A stretch of DNA of 64,000 nucleotides from assembly GCF_963664075.1 (NCBI RefSeq), contig NZ_OY760916.1:779501-843500 (forward strand), read 5' to 3'. Below the pieces are notes generated by a model. That model was not told the DNA's origin. It did no database searches and saw only the letters and a list, made by a program, of their open reading frames with translations. The position numbers and the translations under genes were made by a program. Source of the DNA: an uncultured Desulfobulbus sp. (GTDB taxonomy: Bacteria; Desulfobacterota; Desulfobulbia; Desulfobulbales; Desulfobulbaceae). Shown here one piece after another: positions 45,347-53,549 of the stretch. Numbering within the stretch: position 1 is the first letter of the stretch; the number at the start of each line of letters is the position of its first letter.

Positions 45347-46129
45347 ATGAAAAGACCGTTGTTGGTTACTGCCCTTTTTATTTCCATAGGGTTTGTTGTT
45401 GCCCTGTTTTTTTATGAGGTTAGTCGCGGTAAGATACGTTGGAAAGAAGAGGTCTTGTTGCATGATGGCAATACATTAATCGTCGAACGTCTAGTCGATT
45501 TGGGTGGGCGGCATGAGATAGGGCAGAGTCCGGCATACAAATATCAAAGCCTGAAGTTTTTCATGCCAGGTACAAAAGAAAAAGTATTGTGGGAGGATGA
45601 ATTTAGTAAAGACTTGGGGATGATAAATTTTTTACCATTGTTATTGGATGTGTTCAAAGAGACACCATTCTTGATCGTCACTCCAATGGGGTGTCTTTCC
45701 TATAATAAGTGGGTCCGTCCTAATCCTCCCTATATCATATTTAGATATGAAAATAAAAAATGGGTGCAGATTCCATTGCATGATTTGCCCTCTGGAATTG
45801 AAAAACCTAATTTAATTCACTCCAGACCAGATTTTTTTGCAGAGCGGAATAAATCCCGTTTTTTTTCTGCTGAGGCTGTAAAAGGTATTGTTTCTGGATA
45901 TCATAAACAGGAACATAAAAAGATACTCAGAAAAGCAATACCTAATTATGGGGAGTACTGTGGTGAGATGATTCGTGATGGGAAAAATGGCTGGATAGGT
46001 ATCGGGTGGTTTAGGAAACAAACCTCATATGAGGATTGTCAAAAAATGTGTGAACGAAACACTATGGAGAAAGAGTATTGTCCTTGTGATGAATTGTTTA
46101 AGACAACCACTGAAAATAATGAGAGATAA
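45347..46129 (+). CDS. Membrane-anchored unknown protein directly before the RTX lipase (module 3 partner)
   Basis: 260 residues. Residues 5-26 (LLVTALFISIGFVVALFFYEV) form a signal anchor, placing the rest outside the cytoplasm. The remainder has a beta-rich look (VLLHDGNTLIVERLVDLGG, YIIFRYENKKWVQIPLHDLP) and a Cys-containing C-terminal part (GEYCGEM, EDCQKMCERNTMEKEYCPCDE) that could form disulphides. The family was not recognised. Only two bases separate its stop from the start of the giant RTX protein, so they are co-translated. It is a candidate immunity or chaperone partner. Confidence 0.65.
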   Translation: MKRPLLVTALFISIGFVVALFFYEVSRGKIRWKEEVLLHDGNTLIVERLVDLGGRHEIGQSPAYKYQSLKFFMPGTKEKVLWEDEFSKDLGMINFLPLLLDVFKETPFLIVTPMGCLSYNKWVRPNPPYIIFRYENKKWVQIPLHDLPSGIEKPNLIHSRPDFFAERNKSRFFSAEAVKGIVSGYHKQEHKKILRKAIPNYGEYCGEMIRDGKNGWIGIGWFRKQTSYEDCQKMCERNTMEKEYCPCDELFKTTTENNER

Positions 46130-46131
46130 TC

Positions 46132-49100
46132 ATGGTAACTAGGGTTGAGTTAGCAATAATGGCAGGGCGAGCTTATCAATCAACACGACACTATATCAAT
46201 TGGTTCCCTGCACTAGAAGGTTGGGGCGAACCATTACAAGAACGTAAAATATTACCAAGTGGTTTTGAGGCAGGATATTTTCAGCGTGGTTCAGGGATAA
46301 ATTCTGAGGTAGTAATATCTTTTGCTGGAACATATATTGATGCTGAAGAACTTGGTGATTTAATCGCTGATATTGCTCTTGGTGAAGGATTATATACTGA
46401 GCAGCTCAAGGATGCAGCAGATTATTATCTATTAGTAAAATCTATGTATCCTGACGCAAAAATAACATTGACAGGTCACTCCTTGGGTGGGGGGGTGGCT
46501 TCATTGATCGCAGTATTTTTTGATGAAGAGGCTGTTACTTTTGATCAGGCTCCATTTCGTAGTACCGCAACGTATCATAGTTCTCAATCTCCAATCCTGG
46601 ATCCTTGCGCATTTTTACTTGCTGAATTACAGGGCGATAGCACTCTAGATTCAAAAATCCTCCAGCCTCTTGTGGAATATGTCGATATTTTACGACAAGG
46701 AATCTTGGATGAATTTTATGACCGCGAAAAAAATGTCGAAAATATTATGGTAGATGGAGAGTTCTTGTCATCTGATATGCCCTTTAGTCTACTTGATACT
46801 ATCGGAATAACATCATCTGAAAATATTCTTACCCATGGTCAAACCAGTATTTCTAGTATTGATCTACATTCCATGGCACTTCTCTCTGCTTTTTTGCAGA
46901 ATCCGTCTTTTCAAGGGGTGACAATACGCTTGCCAAATCTTCTCGATATGATATTCGATGAAAATTTATATGCGGTGACGACGGCACCAAGCAACGAAAA
47001 CACTACCAATTTTTTAGAATACCTCTTGCGCAACGAGTTCGGGATACCATCTGAAGTTGAAGATTCTGATATGCTAACACGCTTCACCCAAGATATGGAA
47101 TGTTTCTCGCGTGTTGGTGGTCTGGCCATGAGCAATGAAAATTTGATAAAAATGCTGACAGCTTTAGCTATGGAGGCATATGTCAGACAGGGGGAGACCA
47201 GTGATAATTTATCAGAAAATGAACTGTTGTTTCATCTGGTTGATGGAGCTATTTGCTTCAGTGTAACTAAAGTTTCATCAAACTTCTTAACAGCGAAGGC
47301 ATATCAGTACTGGGAAGAATATATAAACACACTGTCGAATAGTGAAGTAGGTTTAAATCCAATTATTACTCCGGAAATTCAACAACAAATTTCAGAACTT
47401 GTAGATTGGTATATTCAATCAGGGGCTAATGCGATGTCCGTAGTTGCCAGTGCCGAGAGAGCTTTTATGTTGGGTGGACCTGGGGACGATCATCTGACAG
47501 GTGGTAACCGGGGGGATGTGCTTATTGGCAATGGGGGGTGTGATATCCTCTGTGGTAGTGATGGAAATGATTTATTGGTAGCTGGCTGGGATACCGATGC
47601 AGGGCTTAATTTGTGTGATCCGTTAGGCTCTTATTACCTCTTGGATACTGGTGGTGATATTTTTGTTGGTGGACTTGGCGATGACACAATGATTGGTAAT
47701 GCTGGCACCGACACCTATGTTATTACCTCCGGCGACGGCCAAGACACCGTAACCGATCAGGGACGGAACTTCCTCAAAATCAATGGGGAAATTTTTGCCG
47801 GAGTCTTTACCCCGGATGAGGCGATCGATGGATATTCCTTTACTCGCGAGGATGGTACAAACACTCAGGATTATACGCTCACCTTTGATTCTTCAGGAAT
47901 CTTGACCATCGACGAAAATACCAGCATCGTCTTCACCAACCAGACCAGTCCCGAGGCTTTTGCTGACGGAGAATTTGGCATTACTCTATGGGAGAATGAG
48001 GTGCCAACAGAGTTCGATGTGGCACTCGGCGGTAGTGCAGCCATAAATCTCACAGTTTTGGATTATGCTGATGGTGAAGGGAGTGCTCTGTTTTACGGAT
48101 TTCTTGATGTGACCTCCATTGATGCCGACGGGTACGCTTCTGGGAATTACCTTTATTCTCAGACTAATGTCGATGTAGAGACGAGCCTCAATCTCAACGG
48201 TGGCGAGGGGAACGATCGTCTGGAAGGCCTCCTGGGGGCAGACCATTTTATTGGTGGTGCTGGTAACGATAGTCTTTGGGGAGTGCATCCCGATTTTTGG
48301 TCCTTCGAACAGCAACAGGGAGATTGCCTTGAGGGAGGGGCAGGTCTTGATCTGCTGGTCGGAGGCGGTGGCGAAGATATGATCTATGGCGGCGAGGACA
48401 CCGATGTGCTTGCCGGTTTGGGAGCTGATGATCTGCTCATGGGAGATCAGGGAGATGATGTTGCTGTTGGGAGTCTAGGTAATGACATTATCGACGGTGG
48501 AGCAGGAAACGATGTGCTCATTGGTGACGGGTATCTGATTGTTTCCAACATTCGCATGAATAGCGAATTGTATAGCGTCGATTTTCTCTATGAAGACGGT
48601 TACCTCACAGGAGTCACCTCACCCTATTTAGTCCTGGATTTAGAATCTCCATTGACCGGTGATGATCGACTCTATGGAGGCGATGGTACGGATTGCTTAA
48701 TTGGTGGCTGGGGGGATGATTTGCTCTCAGGGGATGAGGGCAATGACATCCTTTGGGGCGATAATGACAACGCGACCGATCAAGGGGGGGACGACTCACT
48801 TTATGGTGGTGGAGGCGATGACCTGCTCTACGGCGCCAGCGGTGAGGATGTGCTTGACGGGGGCAGCGGTGCTGATGGCCTCTATGGCGGAGCTGGGGAC
48901 GATGAGCTTTTCGGTGATGCCGGTGACGATATTCTCTGGGGAGATGACAGCACAGGGCTCGCAGAGGGAGCGGATGTGTTGCGTGGTGGCATCGGCAACG
49001 ACCAGCTCTATGGGGGAAATGGTGACGATGTCTACCTCTTTGCTGCCGGTGATGGTGTTGATACGGTTCGTGATGTGAGTGGGGACAATCTGATTGTTCT

Positions 49101-52100
49101 CCAGAGTATTGCTTCGCTTCATTGCCTTGAGTGGATGCGCTGTGAGGTTCAGGACGACGGAACTGCCGTCTATTCAACCAATGGGGACAGCATACTGCTG
49201 CGAACCAACGGTGGTGATGCGCTTATTCTAGCCAGCGCAGCCTCCACCCATTTTTCTTTTGAGCTCGCTGACGGGACTCAGTTGGATTGGACCAATTTTT
49301 TTGACCAGGTCAGCGAGTATCGCCAGTATGGGGAGGACAATGACAGCCTCTCCGGCACTGATGCTCAAGATACCATCTACGCCTCTGGTGGGAATGACCG
49401 GGTCTATGGAAAAGCAGGCAATGATGTCATCAGTGGCGGTAATGGGATGAACACATCCTTTATCGAATTATTGCGCCATCAGTACCCTGATTTGCCAGCC
49501 AATTTTTCTGTGGATTGGGTCATTAATGATACCTCGACACCCATTTTGGCCACGAATAATGATGAGCTCTACGGTGACGAGGGCAATGACATGCTGGATG
49601 GTGGCGTAGGCCACGACTGGCTTTTTGGTGGAACAGGAGATGATGCCCTGTGGGGCGGAGCAGACGAAGATGTGCTCTACGGTGGTGAAGGGGCTGATCT
49701 CCTCTTTGGGGGAGACGGACAGGATCTGCTCAATGGCGATTCGGGAGATGATCAACTCGATGGCGGCGCCGGGGATGATATTCTCACTGGTGGGCTGGGG
49801 CAAGATCGACTCTGTGGCGGTGATGGCGTGGATGCTGCGTATTACTTCGATTCCGATGCCGGGGTCACCATCAACCTTGCCGCTGGCACAGCCTTTGGTG
49901 GAGAGGCAGAAGGGGACAGTCTCTCTCAAGTGGAATCTGTGCTTGGCTCAAGATATGCGGATACCATTGTCGGAGATGAGAATGACAATCGCATAAATGG
50001 CGGTGGTGGTGCTGACACCCTGCAGGGCGGTGCAGGCAATGATGTGCTGGGGTGCATTGTGCTCAATGAGAGGGATGAGGCATGTTACGATACCCGAGAT
50101 CCGTCGTCACCCACCTTGGAAGAGGCCTGCCAGATGGATGGTGGCCTCGGAGATGATGAGCTCTACGGTGGTCGGTATTCGGATATCCTCGATGGGGGAG
50201 ACGGCGATGACCTGCTTTCGGGAGGTATGGGCCACGATATTCTGCGGGGTGGGGACGGCAATGATTTCTTGACCAGCGGCACCACCTATGAAACTCCAGA
50301 TCTCTTGTATTTTGATCGCATGGAAGGGGGCGCGGGGAACGACATCTATCAGGTTGACCTGGAATCGGCCGGGGTTGATATCATAGATGACCAGGATGGG
50401 GCAAATACCGTAACCTTTTTTTCTTCCTTTTTGTCTGCAGAAAATCTCTCCAGCCTTTCCTCGTATACCATTGGTTTTACGCAAATCGACGAAGCAAGAC
50501 TGCTGGAACTGATGCAGGTGGACTGGCGTGATTCCTTTGAGGCAGAACAGCAACTCACTGCGTACATCGATGCGTTGCGCCAAACGCAGCAATGGTGCCC
50601 GTCCGAGGCGTATAAAGATCTTTACATCTTTTCGAACTCGACTGAAATGGCCTGTACCATCATTCTCGGAGGGAGGAATGCGACTCTTGATCTGCAGTAT
50701 GATTTTGGCAACGGTCAGGTGTATTCCCAGGAAGAAGTGCTCAGCGAAGTAATGGCTCGTTACCAGAGCCCCTACTATGGAGAGACGGACGATAGTATCG
50801 AGGGAGACGCCTGGGATAACGCACTTTGGGCCGGTGGAGGGAACGACTGGTTGTCGGGCGGTGCCGGCGATGACCAGCTTTACGGAGAGATGGGCGATGA
50901 TTGTCTGATGGGGGATGCTGGAAATGATCTCCTGGTTGGCGGCCTGGGCAATGATGAGCTCCACGGTGGTGCAGGGGATGATGTCTATCTCTTTGCCCGC
51001 GGCGACGGGCAAGATACCATTTTTGATCTCGATGTCGATGGCAGCGTTGATACGCTTCAACTTGGTGCAGACATTACCCCCGATGATCTGCTTGTTTTGC
51101 AAAGCCATGGGGAGCAGGGTGATCTGGTGCTTCAGCTTAAAAACAGCAACGCTCAGATTCGAGTGGTTGGGTATTTTGAGACTGCAGGGGAGGAAGGAGC
51201 AGAAGAGGGAGAAGGTGCGGCGAATCAAAAAATCGAGCGGATTTCTTTTGCTGATGGAACCATCTGGGGCCCATATAATGTAGAGAGACGCTTGCTGGAG
51301 AATCATGCACCCGCAGTTACCCAACTTCTTTGGGAAAAAGAATTACAAGTCGGAGAGTCCTTTTCCTTGGACCTTGCTGAGGGACTTTTCTCCGATGCGG
51401 ATGCCTGGGATAGCTTACGCTATACGGTGGAGATGCCCGAAGAAGGGGAGCTCCCTGCCTGGCTGCGTTATGATCCCTCCAACCAGATGCTCTCAGGACT
51501 CCCCGATGCTGCGAGTCTTGGCGAGCTGGAACTTTTGGTCAGTGCCTCTGACCTCTGTGGTGCCTCGGCTCTGGTCTGGTTGTCTTTGACTGTTCTTCCT
51601 GAAAATCAGGCACCTGTACTCTCAGAACCGTTTGCAGATCTCACTGTTCCCTGGGGACAACCTTTCACCTCTACACTGGATACCTCCTCGTTTTATGATC
51701 CCGATGGGGATTGTTTAACCTTCAGTGTAACACTTGAAGACGGGGCCGCCTTACCCAGTTGGCTAACCTTTGATCCTGTCAGCAGCTCCCTTTTTGGGGA
51801 TGTGTTTGCTCTGGAAGGTGAAAAAATAGTACTGCGTGCCACCGATGAGGAAGGCTTGAGTGTGAGCGGTGTTTTTGATCTGGAGGTTGTTTTCGAGCCA
51901 ACACAAGCTGGAAGCAGCGATGACGATCTGTTGCTGGGAGATGCCGAAAACGATGTGCTCTTTGGTCTTGCCGGTGATGATATTCTCTGCGGCAAGGGGG
52001 GGAGAGATCTGTTGGACGGTGGAGCCGGAAACGACACCGCAACGTATGAGGATGCAGATACAGGCGTCTATGTATACCTTGGTGGAGGGGCTGAAGGTCG

Positions 52101-52908
52101 GGGGGCAGCGGAGGGAGATATTCTTATCTCGATCGAACAGGTACAAGGATCGTCTTTTGCAGACAAGCTGATCGGTTCAGCAAAGGACGATACCCTTATG
52201 GGAGGCGAAGGGAAGGATAAACTTGCAGGGCTTCAGGGCGATGACTGGCTCTCTGGTGGAGGCGGAAGGGATATCCTTACCGGAGGCACTGGCGATGATC
52301 TGCTTTGTGGTGGGGCAGGGGGCGATGCGCTCTATGGCGGTGAGGGGACGGATACAGCCGATTACCGTGACTCCAGCGAAGGGATACAGATCGATTTGGC
52401 GAGCGAAGAATACCACGGTGGATCTGCAGAGGGGGATCGGCTTTTCTCAGTGGAGAGAATTATCGGTTCTTCGTATGCAGATACTTTGCAGGGGGCGGAG
52501 AGCAGCGATGTGTTGATGGGAGATGCTGGAGATGATGTGATCGACGGTGGTTTGGGCAATGATACTCTTGTGGGCGGGGAGGGGAAGGACAGCTTTCTTT
52601 TTACGACCTCTTTAGATGGTGACACCAATAGTGATGTTATAGCAGATTTCACATCGGGTGTTGACCGTATTTGTCTGAGCAGCGATGCCTTTGCCGGGTT
52701 GCAGGAGAGAGAGGAGTTATTTGCCCAATCATTTTGCGCCAATTCCTCTGGCGTGGCAGTCGATGACAACGATTATATCCTCTACAACACTCTTAACGGG
52801 GCACTCTTGTATGACAGTGATGGCTGTGGGCCAGGAGAAGCTAGACAATTTGCCTGTTTAAACGAGGCTCCCGAGATTTCGGAAAAAGATTTTCTGGTGG
52901 TGGCTTGA
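46132..52908 (+). CDS. Giant secreted RTX protein with class 3 lipase-like domain
   Basis: 2258 residues. Residues 1 to about 440 form an alpha/beta-hydrolase of the class 3 lipase type: VVISFAGTYIDAEELGD, then TLTGHSLGGGVASLIA with the nucleophile Ser at about residue 115, and SSIDLHSMALL as a candidate catalytic His. From about 446 to 1700 there are many RTX nonapeptide arrays (GGxGxDxLxGG), which bind calcium and fold outside the cell. About 1726-1925 are two He_PIG/cadherin-like domains (LPAWLRYDPSNQMLSGLP, LPSWLTFDPVSSSLFGD). 1930-2190 hold further RTX repeats, and the last about 70 residues are a type I secretion tail without Cys-rich features. Cargo for the ABC transporter and HlyD genes 640 bp downstream. 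Base composition shifts from A/T-rich to G/C-richer near 47690, between the lipase and most of the RTX part. Confidence 0.9.
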   Translation: MVTRVELAIMAGRAYQSTRHYINWFPALEGWGEPLQERKILPSGFEAGYFQRGSGINSEVVISFAGTYIDAEELGDLIADIALGEGLYTEQLKDAADYYLLVKSMYPDAKITLTGHSLGGGVASLIAVFFDEEAVTFDQAPFRSTATYHSSQSPILDPCAFLLAELQGDSTLDSKILQPLVEYVDILRQGILDEFYDREKNVENIMVDGEFLSSDMPFSLLDTIGITSSENILTHGQTSISSIDLHSMALLSAFLQNPSFQGVTIRLPNLLDMIFDENLYAVTTAPSNENTTNFLEYLLRNEFGIPSEVEDSDMLTRFTQDMECFSRVGGLAMSNENLIKMLTALAMEAYVRQGETSDNLSENELLFHLVDGAICFSVTKVSSNFLTAKAYQYWEEYINTLSNSEVGLNPIITPEIQQQISELVDWYIQSGANAMSVVASAERAFMLGGPGDDHLTGGNRGDVLIGNGGCDILCGSDGNDLLVAGWDTDAGLNLCDPLGSYYLLDTGGDIFVGGLGDDTMIGNAGTDTYVITSGDGQDTVTDQGRNFLKINGEIFAGVFTPDEAIDGYSFTREDGTNTQDYTLTFDSSGILTIDENTSIVFTNQTSPEAFADGEFGITLWENEVPTEFDVALGGSAAINLTVLDYADGEGSALFYGFLDVTSIDADGYASGNYLYSQTNVDVETSLNLNGGEGNDRLEGLLGADHFIGGAGNDSLWGVHPDFWSFEQQQGDCLEGGAGLDLLVGGGGEDMIYGGEDTDVLAGLGADDLLMGDQGDDVAVGSLGNDIIDGGAGNDVLIGDGYLIVSNIRMNSELYSVDFLYEDGYLTGVTSPYLVLDLESPLTGDDRLYGGDGTDCLIGGWGDDLLSGDEGNDILWGDNDNATDQGGDDSLYGGGGDDLLYGASGEDVLDGGSGADGLYGGAGDDELFGDAGDDILWGDDSTGLAEGADVLRGGIGNDQLYGGNGDDVYLFAAGDGVDTVRDVSGDNLIVLQSIASLHCLEWMRCEVQDDGTAVYSTNGDSILLRTNGGDALILASAASTHFSFELADGTQLDWTNFFDQVSEYRQYGEDNDSLSGTDAQDTIYASGGNDRVYGKAGNDVISGGNGMNTSFIELLRHQYPDLPANFSVDWVINDTSTPILATNNDELYGDEGNDMLDGGVGHDWLFGGTGDDALWGGADEDVLYGGEGADLLFGGDGQDLLNGDSGDDQLDGGAGDDILTGGLGQDRLCGGDGVDAAYYFDSDAGVTINLAAGTAFGGEAEGDSLSQVESVLGSRYADTIVGDENDNRINGGGGADTLQGGAGNDVLGCIVLNERDEACYDTRDPSSPTLEEACQMDGGLGDDELYGGRYSDILDGGDGDDLLSGGMGHDILRGGDGNDFLTSGTTYETPDLLYFDRMEGGAGNDIYQVDLESAGVDIIDDQDGANTVTFFSSFLSAENLSSLSSYTIGFTQIDEARLLELMQVDWRDSFEAEQQLTAYIDALRQTQQWCPSEAYKDLYIFSNSTEMACTIILGGRNATLDLQYDFGNGQVYSQEEVLSEVMARYQSPYYGETDDSIEGDAWDNALWAGGGNDWLSGGAGDDQLYGEMGDDCLMGDAGNDLLVGGLGNDELHGGAGDDVYLFARGDGQDTIFDLDVDGSVDTLQLGADITPDDLLVLQSHGEQGDLVLQLKNSNAQIRVVGYFETAGEEGAEEGEGAANQKIERISFADGTIWGPYNVERRLLENHAPAVTQLLWEKELQVGESFSLDLAEGLFSDADAWDSLRYTVEMPEEGELPAWLRYDPSNQMLSGLPDAASLGELELLVSASDLCGASALVWLSLTVLPENQAPVLSEPFADLTVPWGQPFTSTLDTSSFYDPDGDCLTFSVTLEDGAALPSWLTFDPVSSSLFGDVFALEGEKIVLRATDEEGLSVSGVFDLEVVFEPTQAGSSDDDLLLGDAENDVLFGLAGDDILCGKGGRDLLDGGAGNDTATYEDADTGVYVYLGGGAEGRGAAEGDILISIEQVQGSSFADKLIGSAKDDTLMGGEGKDKLAGLQGDDWLSGGGGRDILTGGTGDDLLCGGAGGDALYGGEGTDTADYRDSSEGIQIDLASEEYHGGSAEGDRLFSVERIIGSSYADTLQGAESSDVLMGDAGDDVIDGGLGNDTLVGGEGKDSFLFTTSLDGDTNSDVIADFTSGVDRICLSSDAFAGLQEREELFAQSFCANSSGVAVDDNDYILYNTLNGALLYDSDGCGPGEARQFACLNEAPEISEKDFLVVA

Positions 52909-53549
52909 AAGGAGCTGATAGGCCATTTGTGGTTCAGAGAAGGGTGGCGGAAATCTATATTGGATGAACTTGTTTTTGTTGGGGTTCCTGCGTCACCACC
53001 AACCTACCGTATCCCGGAAATTGGGAATGATGAATTTGGAGGGGAGTTTTCGAATCACTTCACTATCGATGTCGCGGGCATGGCCCGCTCCACAATTCGA
53101 GGTTTGGGTAATCTCTGGAAGGTGATGTGCGTAAGCCAGTTCTGGCCTTGCCGGATTTAAAGCTTAACAAACTGGGTAGACTCAGCGACGCGGTTGGCGG
53201 TTTCTTGAGGCGCAGAGAGCAACAACCTGGAAAATGGATATTCTGTCGGGGGCATAGCCTGTCTTCTACAAAGTTCTGAGCCATTGAGGGCTTGTAGGAG
53301 CGGGCCATGTCCGCGACAAATATTCGAGCTAAGTTTTGGTGGTAATCAAAAAAAATGAGCATCAAAAAATTGTCCGAATACATTGAGGCTCAATGTATTC
53401 TAGCTAAATTAGTCATGTAACTTCAGCTGGATATGTAAAATACTGTTCACTTATGTGAATAAATAAGATAGGCTGAATCTATTCAATTACGCATTGCTTC
53501 TTTATTGCAGCTTTGTCGGAACTTCCCTTTATACACTCTCACTACGGAT
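52909..53549. repeat. Repeat-containing spacer between the RTX gene and its secretion genes
   Basis: An H2 arm GTTGGGGTTCCTGCGTCACC at 52978-53008; REP-like elements in opposite orientations at 53071-53091 (GTCGCGGGCATGGCCCGCTC) and 53291-53317 (CTTGTAGGAGCGGGCCATGT). No gene is supported. The inverted REP pair could attenuate transcription between the RTX gene and the transporter. Confidence 0.65.

Noticed and set aside
50107..51324. 405-codon minus-strand frame inside the RTX gene
   Set aside because: Repetitive GGxGxD coding DNA commonly opens antisense frames; no ribosome binding site and no domain recognised.
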